Below are positions 7,347 through 16,237 of a stretch of 27,510 bases of DNA, piece by piece. Position 1 is the first letter of the stretch. Each line of letters begins with the position of its first letter. The notes below the pieces were generated by a model. The model had not been told where the DNA came from and made no database searches. It worked only from the letters and a program-made list of their open reading frames with translations. Both the position numbers and the translations under genes were made by a program. Source of the DNA: SHZL01 sp035292625 (lineage in GTDB: Bacteria; Pseudomonadota; Gammaproteobacteria; Xanthomonadales; SZUA-36). The stretch lies in the NCBI GenBank assembly GCA_035292625.1, contig DATDPS010000126.1:1-27510 (forward strand), given 5' to 3'.

Positions 7347-8267
7347 TCAATGGCCCAGCATGGTGCTCCAAACAAGTTGGTAGGTGCCCAGGTCCGAGCC
7401 CGTATCGGTGTTGGTACGGCTGATGACATACGCAATTTTCAAGCCTTGCCTGGGCGTGATTGGAATACCCAGGCTCAAGGCCCAGACGGGCATGCGGCTC
7501 TCATCCCCCTGGGCATGTCCCCCCACCGTGGACTCTCCGCCCCACGCAAAACCGCCACTCACGCTGGTCCACAAACCCGGCCTGAACGTGTAAATGACAT
7601 GTCCCTGGATCGACCACAAAGGATCCTGTTCGCGAACCTGGCTGCCCGGAATAAATTCCTTGTTATCCGCATATAGAAAAACGGCAGCGGTCGTTTCGAA
7701 CTGCCACTTGTTGTGCGCGTGCAAAACTCCCAACTGGGGCCGTAAGGCCCAGCGGTTATTGCCCAGGTTGATCAGCTTGTCGCTACGGTACTCGCCCCAG
7801 GGGGAAATCACCCCAATGGCGGCGCCAATGGTCGTGTTGATCGGATGCTCAGCCATGAACTGCTGGAAGGCCCTGCCTTTGAGGACGGGTGCTCCATACA
7901 GGTTGATTGACAGGCGCAGGTAGGGGTCGATGAAGCCGCGACGCCGGGTGGAGGCGGGCACATCATTGAGCAAGCCTTCCCAGCGGGCGCTGGCGTAAGG
8001 AACGTTGATGTCGACGCGCGCGGGCTTGCCGAAAAAACCGAAGCTATGGATGTAGGATGCACCGAGCGTCGCATAATCAAGCGTGACTTCCCGCAGCTGC
8101 AGCACCGGGTCGAACAAGACGTCTCCCGTGCTGTTGCCCGCCGCAAGGCCCAGGAAACTCGCACCGTCCGGTAACCAGGACCAGCGCCGGGGTTCAAGCT
8201 CCTGTGCAAACGCCTGACTGCTGATCAACAGCAGGGCTAACATAACAAATACTTTCAAACTGCACAC
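7347..8267 (-). CDS. Outer-membrane transporter-like protein, MetA-pathway (Phenol_MetA_deg) type
   Basis: The protein resembles the family often annotated as MetA-pathway phenol degradation, beta-barrel proteins thought to sit in the outer membrane and let hydrophobic compounds through. After a signal peptide (LKVFVMLALLLISSQAFA, then QELEPRRW), alternating strands with aromatic ends follow, such as ATLGASYIHSFGFF, WQFETTAAVFLYADN, SIQGHVIYTF and LKIAYVISRTNTD, and it ends GTYQLVWSTMLGH. The ORF extends upstream to 8351, but the GTG at 8267 with GGAG about 9 bases before it gives a compact signal peptide. It lies 87 bases after the alpha/beta hydrolase gene on the same strand and is probably co-transcribed with it. 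Substrate unknown. Confidence 0.72.
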   Translation of the reverse strand: MCSLKVFVMLALLLISSQAFAQELEPRRWSWLPDGASFLGLAAGNSTGDVLFDPVLQLREVTLDYATLGASYIHSFGFFGKPARVDINVPYASARWEGLLNDVPASTRRRGFIDPYLRLSINLYGAPVLKGRAFQQFMAEHPINTTIGAAIGVISPWGEYRSDKLINLGNNRWALRPQLGVLHAHNKWQFETTAAVFLYADNKEFIPGSQVREQDPLWSIQGHVIYTFRPGLWTSVSGGFAWGGESTVGGHAQGDESRMPVWALSLGIPITPRQGLKIAYVISRTNTDTGSDLGTYQLVWSTMLGH

Positions 8268-8354
8268 ATCAGGGCACTCCCTGCATGGGGGCGATATTAT
8301 CCCAAGTCCCACGGTACCACACCACTTCTGCCGAACAGGACCGGTACGCACACC

Positions 8355-9884
8355 TCATTGCCCGGCAGGCAATTCGATTGTGGCACACGATTGGGCTGGA
8401 CCAACACCCAGCCCCGTAAACGCATCGATGCGCTCCATCAAGTAAGCGTGAAACGGGTTCCAACGCAGCCGCAACATGGCAGCCGCTGACACCTGCAAAA
8501 CATCCCTTTCGCCGCGCCACGCCAGTTGCCCCAGGCGCATGACCGGGTGTTTGGCGCTTGCCTCTCCACCGTAGTAGGGGTCATCAGGAGGAAAGGGCAA
8601 TGCGACATGCGAGAGGGAATAAGTGGCTGGAGGCCATTGCAGGCCGATGTCGCACACCTGCTGCTCACCGGAACCCGGCACACGCACGACCGCGGCGAGT
8701 TCTACTTCCGCGTCGCCACGGTTGGTAATCAGCGTAAGCAAGAATGTAAGGCCCGGGTTGTCCAGCATGGGCTGCATCCAGGTCAGGGGATCTTCATTCA
8801 GCAGTGCTTCGATCGCGGCATAGCGGTTGAGGTCAAACAGCACCAACTCATTCCAGCCACGCTCATCGGACAAACCCGGTGCAGGCAATCGCTGGAACAG
8901 GTGACTCACCAGGGCAGGGGCAGTGACCGTTGCGTCGACCGCCGACTGGAACGCCAGGATGGGAGGCATGCCGGCCAGTTTGCCGCTCCCGGTCAATGCG
9001 CTGAGTTGTTTCTGGATTTCCTGCGTGATGAGATAAGCCTGCCTGGCGGCATTCGTGGCGAAGGAGTTGTACTTCCACGGATCGTACTCCGGCAGCACAT
9101 CGGTCCAGGCCAGCTTTTGCAAACCAAGCAAAAGCCCCAGGCGCTCTTGCGTTTGGGCCAGCGCAGCGAGTTTGGAAAGACCAATTTCCGGCGACAGGAG
9201 GATCAGGCCACTCACCACCGGCAGGCCCTGATCGTCCAGCGAATCAAGTGCATAATGCACTGCCAAAGCACCCCCATTGGAATAACCCACGATATACACG
9301 GGTTGGCCATTCACTCTTTCATGGACATGGCGGACTGCGATACGCACGGCTCCGGCCATGTCCTGCCATTTGACGTTGACCAGTCCCGATGGGGCCTGGC
9401 CGTGTCCTGGAATGCGTAAGCCCACTACCCATGCCCCGCGCTCGTGGAGTCCCTGGGCGACGGAACGCAGGCTGTAGGGCGAATCGGACATGCCGTGCAG
9501 CAAGACAATGCCCGCTTTCGGCTGCTTCTGCGGCCATTCGAATGTGCGATTCCAATTCGTTGCGGCTTGAGCCGGGTCGGTCAAGCTGCCGCTGAAGTAA
9601 CGGTTGATTTCGCGCGCGTCACCCGGTTCGATGCGCCCGTACACCTGTTGCTCCAGCTGCGCAAACAAACGATCTTCCAGCGCCAGGTACTGGTCCAGTG
9701 TCTCAATGCCAGAATCCGACCTGTATTCTTCATCCAGAATGGTCGTGTGCCACACTTTCAGATCAGGCTTTTTATTGAGCACCGACACGCCCATGATGAC
9801 CAGTACCACCAGGCCACCGGTAATCCCGTAGGCCAGGGTTCGCGCGAGATGCCGGACTACCAATTTCAGGGATTTAACTATCAT
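8355..9884 (-). CDS. Membrane-anchored alpha/beta hydrolase (esterase/lipase-like)
   Basis: A 509-residue serine hydrolase. A single N-terminal hydrophobic segment (AYGITGGLVVLVIMGVSVL) should anchor it in the inner membrane with the catalytic part outside. The oxyanion region VLLHGMSDSPYS is followed by the nucleophile motif GYSNGG (Ser202 from the chosen start); FQSAVDATV probably supplies the acid and SLSHVALPF the histidine. The ATG at 9884 was chosen over the longer frame to 9959 because MIVKSLKLVVRHLAR gives a basic lead into the membrane helix and a GAGTGG lies upstream. It is divergent from the wax ester synthase gene with a 92-base gap and is followed by the outer-membrane barrel gene. 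A role in ester or lipid hydrolysis is inferred; the true substrate is unknown. Confidence 0.82.
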   Translation of the reverse strand: MIVKSLKLVVRHLARTLAYGITGGLVVLVIMGVSVLNKKPDLKVWHTTILDEEYRSDSGIETLDQYLALEDRLFAQLEQQVYGRIEPGDAREINRYFSGSLTDPAQAATNWNRTFEWPQKQPKAGIVLLHGMSDSPYSLRSVAQGLHERGAWVVGLRIPGHGQAPSGLVNVKWQDMAGAVRIAVRHVHERVNGQPVYIVGYSNGGALAVHYALDSLDDQGLPVVSGLILLSPEIGLSKLAALAQTQERLGLLLGLQKLAWTDVLPEYDPWKYNSFATNAARQAYLITQEIQKQLSALTGSGKLAGMPPILAFQSAVDATVTAPALVSHLFQRLPAPGLSDERGWNELVLFDLNRYAAIEALLNEDPLTWMQPMLDNPGLTFLLTLITNRGDAEVELAAVVRVPGSGEQQVCDIGLQWPPATYSLSHVALPFPPDDPYYGGEASAKHPVMRLGQLAWRGERDVLQVSAAAMLRLRWNPFHAYLMERIDAFTGLGVGPAQSCATIELPAGQ

Positions 9885-9976
9885 GCAGACCACTCTAGCC
9901 GAGAACAGCAATCCAGGCGGGGCCAGTACCTGCCGGTCCGGTCTGCTAAAGTAACACAAAGGAACCTCTGATCAAT

Positions 9977-11419
9977 ATGAAACTAAGTCCACTCGACTAC
10001 CTGTTTCTGCGCATGGAAACGGTAGAAAACCCGGCCCACGTGGCTTCTCTGGCCATCTTCGACATACCACCTGGATACCCGGGAAATTTTGTCCGCGACC
10101 TGCGTGTCCGTTTGCTGGAACATCCCGATGTATCGCCGCCATTCAATCTGCGGGTAAAGCCCCAGGGTTTGTTGCCGGGATGGTATGAATGGCAGGAAGA
10201 TGTCAACCTCGACCTGGCTTTTCACGTCCGCCACAGCGGACTGCCAAAACCCGGGACAATGCACGATCTGATGGAACTGGTGTCACGCTTGCATGCCCGC
10301 TTGCTGGACCGCGCGCGGCCGCTGTGGGAGTGCTACCTCATCGAAGGTTTGAAAGGCAATCGATTTGCCACCTACTTCAAGATGCACCATTCCATCATCG
10401 ATGGCGCCGGCGGCATGGAAATGCTGGAAAACGGCCTGACCCTGGAGCCCGACTCCAATCACGTACTCGCCTGGTGGAATCTGCCACGGAAAGCAAAATC
10501 GGCCGAAGAATGGCCCGGTTTGCAACGTCTTTTGGTATCGGCCTCCGGTTCCGTGCTGAAACAGGCGCTGGCAATTCCCCAGGCTGCATATGCCATTTTC
10601 GCCCCCAGCATCGGCCTGAAGAAAACTGCCGCCGGCAAACCATTCCGTGGCGGTAAAAGCATGTTCAATAAACGTATCAACGCCAGCCGAATTTTTGGCA
10701 TTGGCAGCTTGTCGCTGGAAGAAGTCAAAACGGTCGGCAATTCACTCGATGCCACGATAAATGACATCTTCCTGTCCGCCTGCGCTGGCGCCTTGTGCAA
10801 ATACATGACGGAGAAAGGCGACCCGCCGGATGCCGACTTTTCGGCCGGTGTGCCAGTGGCCATGGCCCGGGAAGGCGGCAACAATGCCATTGCCTACATC
10901 GTAGTAGCCCTGCATCCCGACATCACCAGCCCGCTCAAGCGCGTTGCCGCAATCAGCGAATCAGCCAAGGACGCCAAGCACGACCAGGCCAACCTGTCCC
11001 GGGCCGTGATCAACACCATGACCCTGATGGCCCAGGGAACTCAAGCCGCCCTGGGCCAGGTCGGACTGGCGGAAATACTACCGCCCGCTACCGGCCTGGT
11101 CATTTCCAATGTACCGGGCATGCGCGAGCCGCGCTACCTGATGGGCGCTCAATTAAAAGCCCTCTACCCCATGTCGGTCCTGATCCATGCGCAGGGGCTC
11201 AATATAACCATGATTTCCTATGCCGGTGAGTTGCAGTACGGCCTGCTATCGACACCGGAAATCGCCCCCGATGTCCAGTACCTGGCTGACCTGATCGGCA
11301 AGGAATTCCGCATCATCAGGGCAGCGGCTGGGAAACGGCGCGGCAAGGCGCCAGCTGCGCCGAAGCGGCCCGGTCCAAAAAGCGTGAAGAAGCCATTGAG
11401 CAAGAAAGCCCGGAAATAG
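9977..11419 (+). CDS. Wax ester synthase / diacylglycerol acyltransferase (WS/DGAT)
   Basis: This bifunctional enzyme joins acyl-CoA to fatty alcohols (wax esters) or to diacylglycerol (triacylglycerol), making storage lipid at the inner membrane. The family start MKLSPLDYLFLRMET is clear, the catalytic HHxxxDG is HHSIIDG at residues 137-143, and SVLIHAQGLNITMISYAG and the NDIFLS region match the C-terminal domain. The 480-residue length is normal. The tail is very basic and proline-rich (KRRGKAPAAPKRPGPK and on), more than is usual, and may aid membrane or lipid-droplet contact. The ATG at 9977 follows AAAGGAA at about 12 bases. Its neighbour, the divergent membrane hydrolase, could act on related esters. 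Confidence 0.94.
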   Translation: MKLSPLDYLFLRMETVENPAHVASLAIFDIPPGYPGNFVRDLRVRLLEHPDVSPPFNLRVKPQGLLPGWYEWQEDVNLDLAFHVRHSGLPKPGTMHDLMELVSRLHARLLDRARPLWECYLIEGLKGNRFATYFKMHHSIIDGAGGMEMLENGLTLEPDSNHVLAWWNLPRKAKSAEEWPGLQRLLVSASGSVLKQALAIPQAAYAIFAPSIGLKKTAAGKPFRGGKSMFNKRINASRIFGIGSLSLEEVKTVGNSLDATINDIFLSACAGALCKYMTEKGDPPDADFSAGVPVAMAREGGNNAIAYIVVALHPDITSPLKRVAAISESAKDAKHDQANLSRAVINTMTLMAQGTQAALGQVGLAEILPPATGLVISNVPGMREPRYLMGAQLKALYPMSVLIHAQGLNITMISYAGELQYGLLSTPEIAPDVQYLADLIGKEFRIIRAAAGKRRGKAPAAPKRPGPKSVKKPLSKKARK

Positions 11420-11510
11420 GACCCTTGTGAAATACGAGTTCAGCGAAGCAAGGGGACATGACCTACACGCCTTCATGACAGAGCAAGGCCAGGAAACCTC
11501 CGGTAAGTTT

Positions 11511-12644
11511 TTACCTGCGTTCTGGCCCGTTCTTGTCGGAACTGATACGCAGATTGGCCAGCTCCATGGCCTCGGTCCAGGTCGGTTCGTCCTGCTCCTG
11601 CACCGCGCGATGCAAGCCATCAAACACGGAGCGGAAGCGCGCGACCACTTCGGGAGTTTTGCTGTTACCTTGCTGGATTTCGTAATAGAGATGAGGATTT
11701 TCAGAAACAACCTGTGCGGCAACCTTGAGTTGGGCATTGAACGTGCTGCTTGAAATCCGCCGCAACAAGGGCACGGCCTCGCCGCTCTGCGCCAATGCGC
11801 TGGCGAACGCGATATTAACCAGGTGTGAAAGCCCGAGCACCCAGGCCATGACTTCGTCGTGTTCTTCCAGGCTGAGATCGACACACTCTGCCGCCGTGTG
11901 GGCGAACATGGCCCGCGCATCAGCCAGAGCCCCGGCGTGCCCCACATCTACGAACAGGATGTGACGTCCGGACAAACCTATTTCATTGGGGCCGAACATC
12001 GGATGCACGGAGCAAACACGGCACCCGGACTGCCGCAGTGCGGCCAGGCCGCTGCGCATCGGGCTTTTCAGTGAGCCGATGTCGAATACCAGCCCGTTGG
12101 GTCTCAATTCCGCCAGCCGGTGTAATATGGCATTGGTCGGTCTCAGGGTGACGGCGACCACGATTACCTCGTAGTCATCCACGCAGTCTTCCCAGTCCGT
12201 AACCCGGTGGAAGCGTGACTCCCTTTGCGCCGGGTCTGCAATCTCGACCTGGTAGCCCACCATGTCCAGGTAACGGCACATCCAGTCACCCATGCGGCCG
12301 AGACCACCAATCACCAGGGCGCGCCGCCCCTGGCCGTGTTCGGAGCGAACCAGCTGGCTTGTCTCCTGCCGGCCAAGGGAGTGATGGATCAGGATTTCAA
12401 GAATATCCCGCGCCAGCCTGTCGGAGACGCCCAGTGATTCTGCCCGTGCCATGCCACGCTCAATGACCTCTCGCTCGCGGGCAAAGTGCCGCAGCGGGGC
12501 GCCGGTCTTCAATTTGTGCTCACCGATGATACTGACCAGGGTCTGCCGTTCGGCAATCAAGTCAACGATGCTGTCGTCGATGGCATCCAGCCGACGGCGC
12601 AGCGTCGCGAGCTCGTCAGCGGTCATGGGTTGTTCAATGGTCAT
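11511..12644 (-). CDS. tyrA: Bifunctional chorismate mutase / prephenate dehydrogenase
   Basis: The T-protein of tyrosine synthesis: chorismate to prephenate, then NAD-dependent oxidative decarboxylation to 4-hydroxyphenylpyruvate. Residues about 8-98 are the AroQ helical mutase domain (LRRRLDAIDDSIVDLIAER, key R and D residues); residues about 105-375 are the dehydrogenase, with the dinucleotide motif GGLGRMG at 113-119, FDIGSLKSPM and the VHPMFGPN active-site segment. The 377-residue length equals that of enterobacterial TyrA. The ATG at 12644 follows GAGGAAA at about 8 bases. It lies 133 bases downstream of the P450/glycosyltransferase block on the same strand, so it may be read from that block or from its own promoter. 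Feedback control by tyrosine is known in the family. Confidence 0.96.
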   Translation of the reverse strand: MTIEQPMTADELATLRRRLDAIDDSIVDLIAERQTLVSIIGEHKLKTGAPLRHFAREREVIERGMARAESLGVSDRLARDILEILIHHSLGRQETSQLVRSEHGQGRRALVIGGLGRMGDWMCRYLDMVGYQVEIADPAQRESRFHRVTDWEDCVDDYEVIVVAVTLRPTNAILHRLAELRPNGLVFDIGSLKSPMRSGLAALRQSGCRVCSVHPMFGPNEIGLSGRHILFVDVGHAGALADARAMFAHTAAECVDLSLEEHDEVMAWVLGLSHLVNIAFASALAQSGEAVPLLRRISSSTFNAQLKVAAQVVSENPHLYYEIQQGNSKTPEVVARFRSVFDGLHRAVQEQDEPTWTEAMELANLRISSDKNGPERR

Positions 12645-12777
12645 GGACGGATTTTCCTCGTGGACGGATCATTCTATTGTTTTGGCGCCTGCTCCTCCAG
12701 CTTTGGTAAAAGCAAAACAAATGCACCACACGGCGTACCAAGAGGATGGTCACCACATACAATGGGTGGCGTGAAAT

Positions 12778-13695
12778 TCACGGCGTACGGCGCTCAAACC
12801 TCCATGGAGCGCCAGGCCCCAGGAGATAACCCGCCATTTCCCCCGCTGCACTGATCGCGAGCCCGGCCAACAGGATTGGGGCCCGTGACAGGGCCATGCG
12901 CTGCTGCCCGGCACGACGAACGTGTTTGAAAATTCGCGGGATCCGCACCAGTGGAATCAACGGTGAACCCGCCACATAGCCGAACCGCCGGAGCATGGAC
13001 CAATGCCGCATTCGCAGCGCAGCATACAGTCGCGCATTCTGAAACAGGCACGTGATGAATTCACCGGGCCGTGACGCGGTGGTGACGTTCACCACGGCTG
13101 CCGGCTCGAGCAGGAACCGATGTCCGCGATTGCGCAGCGCGACGAGAAGATGTTCACCCGCCACGAGTGAGGCATCGAGTTCATCGCCTAGCGCGAGCAG
13201 CGCCTCACGGCGGTAGGCGCTGTGATGTCCCGGCACACTGCTCATGGCGCCGCGTGGCGGGTCGTGCAACCACGGGCCATTGAAGATCCACGTTACCGCC
13301 CAGCTCAGCGCGTTCAGAGGTCCGGCATTCACCAGGGTGGGCCCGATGACACTCCAGTCCCCGGACATTTGGGCAGCCCGTATGGCGTCGACGTAGCCGG
13401 GGCCTGGCGCGCCATTGGGTAGTCCAAATACGACGTATGGCGCCGTTGCCGCACGCACGCCCCGTGCTTCTGCACGAGCGAAACTGTCGCCTTCGACCGA
13501 GAGCATTTGCAGCTGAGTGAATCCCTCGGACTGGACCGGCTCGGCTGAAAGAGCCTGGCTGTACCGGGAGACGATCACAACTTCAAGCCGGGCCTTGTCA
13601 ATACCTTCACCGTAACCCCGGAGTGTCGACATGACCTCCGCTGTGGAATCGGCCACCAGCAGGATGGACAGTTCGGGCTGCAGTGTCGGGTTCAT
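12778..13695 (-). CDS. GT2-like glycosyltransferase with degenerate catalytic motifs
   Basis: A 305-residue protein of glycosyltransferase family 2 shape. SILLVADSTAEVMSTL at the start and GHHSAYRREALLALG at about 156-170 fit the family, but the key residues are gone: the DDGS position reads VSRYS (about 42-46), the DxD position reads VVFGLPNG (88-95), and the later ED motif reads AGEHLLVALRNRG (179-191). A hydrophobic segment near the C-terminus (PILLAGLAISAAGEMAGYLLG) may touch the membrane. Its ATG overlaps the stop of the canonical GT2 gene by 4 bases (ATGA), so it is translationally coupled. It could be an accessory subunit of its partner or use a metal-independent route; neither is proven. 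Confidence 0.75.
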   Translation of the reverse strand: MNPTLQPELSILLVADSTAEVMSTLRGYGEGIDKARLEVVIVSRYSQALSAEPVQSEGFTQLQMLSVEGDSFARAEARGVRAATAPYVVFGLPNGAPGPGYVDAIRAAQMSGDWSVIGPTLVNAGPLNALSWAVTWIFNGPWLHDPPRGAMSSVPGHHSAYRREALLALGDELDASLVAGEHLLVALRNRGHRFLLEPAAVVNVTTASRPGEFITCLFQNARLYAALRMRHWSMLRRFGYVAGSPLIPLVRIPRIFKHVRRAGQQRMALSRAPILLAGLAISAAGEMAGYLLGPGAPWRFERRTP

Positions 13696-14711
13696 AACTC
13701 TGCCGCTTCACTCGCAAGGAATGGCCGGCCCCGCTTCAGCTGGAATGACACGCGGCCGAGCAGGCCGAATATCAAGCGGTAAGCCGGCTTCGGCAGCATC
13801 GATTGCAAGGTGAGGACAGCCACAAAGGCCCACCGCCTTGGTGAGCGCAGCATCGGCGCAGGCGTGATGGACCACGAGCGGGCCAAATACCCCCAGGCGA
13901 GTTCGTGCTTCTCGTCCATGGCACAAAAGCAGGCTATGGCGAACAGGTCTCGTGCAGCATAAAAGCGCAGCCGCGCCTGGCCAATGGTTGGATCGTCAGC
14001 TCGGGCCTTCTGGAGCACCAGCGCGCCCTCCCTGGCCATCTGCTCATATTCGCGGGACGAGTTGCGCGGGCGACGCGTATAGCCCACCAAGGCGCGCGGC
14101 ACCGTCGCGAATGAAACCCGGCGCGCCAGCCGGATCCACATGTCCCAATCCTCCCGAAAGCGCAGCGTTTCGTCGAATGGTCCGATCATAAGCAGCGCCC
14201 GCCGGCGAACCACCACAACACTGCCGCCAGATACCATGTCCCACTCGAGCAACTCGGTGTAGACGTTTCCGGCGGCATGGCCGCCCAACCTCCAACCGAG
14301 GCAACCGCCGTGCTCGTCAATCACTGCGGAAAAACAGGTGGCGACACCTGCATCCGGTTGTAAGTCGAGAAACGCAACCTGCATCGCCAGTTTATCGGCG
14401 TGCCATACATCATCGTGGTCGAGGAACGCAATTAATTCACCCGATGCCTCAGCGATCCCACGGTTGCGGGCTGCACTCGGGCCGCGATTGTCCTGGATGA
14501 TCATGTGGCAACGCGGATCGGAGTCCATGACCCGCCGGACTGCAGAGGCTGTCCCATCCGTCGAGCCATCGTCTACGACGATAATCTCAAAGTCGACAAA
14601 GGTTTGGCGGAGCACACTGTCGAGCGTGGCCTCGATAAACAGCGCGGCATTAAAGGTGGTCACCACAACACTGACGCGCGGCGGACTCGTGCCTGGCAAT
14701 TCCATGCTCAT
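13692..14711 (-). CDS. Family 2 glycosyltransferase
   Basis: An inverting glycosyltransferase of the GT-A fold that moves a sugar from a nucleotide donor in the cytoplasm. All standard motifs are present: VSVVVTTFNAALFIEATLDSVL, VVDDGSTDG (46-53), SAARNRGIAEASGELIAFLDHDDVW with the metal-binding DxD at 98-100, and a catalytic-base region RFREDWDMWIRLARR. The last third is helical with WGYLARSWSI and LTLQSMLPKPAYRLI. The ATG at 14711 overlaps the P450 stop by 4 bases and its own stop overlaps the next GT2-like gene by 4 bases. The sugar and acceptor cannot be read from sequence; the DegT aminotransferase in the same unit makes an amino sugar a reasonable guess. Confidence 0.92.
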   Translation of the reverse strand: MSMELPGTSPPRVSVVVTTFNAALFIEATLDSVLRQTFVDFEIIVVDDGSTDGTASAVRRVMDSDPRCHMIIQDNRGPSAARNRGIAEASGELIAFLDHDDVWHADKLAMQVAFLDLQPDAGVATCFSAVIDEHGGCLGWRLGGHAAGNVYTELLEWDMVSGGSVVVVRRRALLMIGPFDETLRFREDWDMWIRLARRVSFATVPRALVGYTRRPRNSSREYEQMAREGALVLQKARADDPTIGQARLRFYAARDLFAIACFCAMDEKHELAWGYLARSWSITPAPMLRSPRRWAFVAVLTLQSMLPKPAYRLIFGLLGRVSFQLKRGRPFLASEAAEL

Positions 14712-16237
14712 GAAACGGGTTCCAGCAGCACACGCCAGCGGGAACTGGGCCGCCAGTGCCGCCAGCCACTGAATTCATGCGGGCCGTCGGCCATGGTTTT
14801 CCACTTGTAGCCCACGGTGAGTTCCTCGACAAAAATCCGGCCGACGGTCATCGTCAGCTTTTCGCCCAGGCAGGTATGGCGCAGCCCAGCCCCGAAGGGT
14901 GAATACTGACGCCGGGTAAATATGCGGTTGAGAAAGCGATCTGGATCGAAAGCCTGGGGATCGTCGAATACCGCAGGGTCGCGGTGGCTCTCCTGTACAC
15001 AAAGACGAACCAGCCAGCCGCGGGGAATTACGAAATCCTTGTGGGCGATATCCTGGATGACCACGCGATACAAATATTCGCTCTGCTCGAGACGGAGTGT
15101 CTCCATCACAACACGGGTTGGAAGCGGCAACCGCGTAGATTCCCCGGTATCAGCGGTGTTGCCTGGGAGGCGCAGCCGCGCTGCCCACGCGGGGTTCTCG
15201 GTCAGCATCCTCATCAGCCACTGGAAAAGGCCAGAGATGTCACTCCAGGTAGTGTGCATGAGGTAGATGAGATTGCCGATGACCATTGGGTCATATACAG
15301 AACCGGGGCAATATCTGTCCAGGGCCTCGAGAAAGCTGCGAGGTCTACCACTGTCTGCAGCGTGCTGTTCCGTCAACTGCTGGCGCAGCAGCTGCCTGAT
15401 GCCCGCCAAAGCGGCTCTGATCGTGGCGTCGGAAGCGCCGGTCGGGTTGCGAATGTCGATCACCTTGAAAAGCGACCGCAGCCTGTTGAAATCACTGCTG
15501 GCGGGTTCAATGTTGAAGAAAAGACGGGCCCAGAGCACAAAGACCAGGCGTTGCAGGTGACGCCGCGGAGGGATGCCGGCCGTCCCCGATGCAATCGAAG
15601 CCTGTGCCATGCTGGCGAGCTCCGCACGGATGTGAACCCGTATGAAATGCTCCAGCGGCTCATACACTTCGCCAACCAGCGCTTTGCGAAACATCGCTTT
15701 CGTTGTTGTGTGTCTCTCGGGAGCCATGTGCCGCAGGAATCCGCCGGGGATGAACCGTCCGAAAGGCAGCGGTGGCGAGCTAAGCGAAGGTTCGTGCTCC
15801 CGGAAGAACTCCAGGCCTTCATCAAGGCCAACCAGGCATGCCATAGGCCGAACGAACTGGGCGCTCTTGAAAGGACTACCAAGATGCTGGTACTGCCTGA
15901 GGAAGAAATTGCGATCAAACCAGGGTTCTAACGCGAATGGCCGCAGTGAACCTGGCGGCCATTGGCGCCGGCGGCCGCGGCCCTGTCTTGTGTGCCAGTG
16001 AGTCGCCGCAAGCATGGCCACTGCAACCGCGCAAAGCAAGCGGATTCCCCACTGCGGTGCGGCAATGGCAATCAGGATCAGTCCTGCCGTGTAGCCGGCC
16101 AGCAGGACAGCGAGGAGTTGCCCTGCTTTGGGGAAAACCTGCCAGAATTGCCGGCTCACGACCGGACCGAAGACCGGCCAGGGAACAGCTGCAAGCAACA
16201 CCGCCGCCGCAACTCGCTCGAGAACCGAACTCAGCAT
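14708..16237 (-). CDS. Cytochrome P450 with N-terminal membrane segments
   Basis: A haem monooxygenase-type protein of 509 residues. The K-helix ExxR is ETLR (379-382), the PERF-like segment is FDPDRFL (430-436), and the haem loop is FGAGLRHTCLG with the thiolate at C456. The loop has one residue more between F448 and the cysteine than the usual FxxGxRxC. The I-helix motif (A/G)GxD/ETT is replaced by TTWSDIS (329-335). Residues about 1-80 hold two or three hydrophobic segments, unusual in bacteria, where P450s are mostly soluble. It overlaps the upstream DegT gene by 7 bases and the following GT2 by 4 bases, so it belongs to one pathway with them. No ferredoxin or reductase gene is nearby. 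Substrate unknown; a membrane-embedded lipid-like acceptor is an inference. Confidence 0.9.
   Translation of the reverse strand: MLSSVLERVAAAVLLAAVPWPVFGPVVSRQFWQVFPKAGQLLAVLLAGYTAGLILIAIAAPQWGIRLLCAVAVAMLAATHWHTRQGRGRRRQWPPGSLRPFALEPWFDRNFFLRQYQHLGSPFKSAQFVRPMACLVGLDEGLEFFREHEPSLSSPPLPFGRFIPGGFLRHMAPERHTTTKAMFRKALVGEVYEPLEHFIRVHIRAELASMAQASIASGTAGIPPRRHLQRLVFVLWARLFFNIEPASSDFNRLRSLFKVIDIRNPTGASDATIRAALAGIRQLLRQQLTEQHAADSGRPRSFLEALDRYCPGSVYDPMVIGNLIYLMHTTWSDISGLFQWLMRMLTENPAWAARLRLPGNTADTGESTRLPLPTRVVMETLRLEQSEYLYRVVIQDIAHKDFVIPRGWLVRLCVQESHRDPAVFDDPQAFDPDRFLNRIFTRRQYSPFGAGLRHTCLGEKLTMTVGRIFVEELTVGYKWKTMADGPHEFSGWRHWRPSSRWRVLLEPVS

Noticed and set aside
8526..9419. A 297-codon plus-strand frame opposite the alpha/beta hydrolase
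   Set aside because: The hydrolase on the other strand has complete active-site motifs; the antisense product has many H, Q and R residues and no recognisable fold.
4727..9975. A shared AAGGA-x-CCTCTGATCA sequence at about 4726-4742 and 9958-9974
   Set aside because: 15 of 17 bases match, but a pair of this quality is expected by chance in 27 kb when both strands are compared; only two copies are seen and no element ends are attached.
407..12644. Aromatic aminotransferase and tyrA as one tyrosine pathway unit feeding the P450 block
   Set aside because: The two genes are 10 kb apart on opposite strands, with unrelated genes between them. Closeness of tyrA to the P450 block alone does not show that tyrosine is the scaffold.
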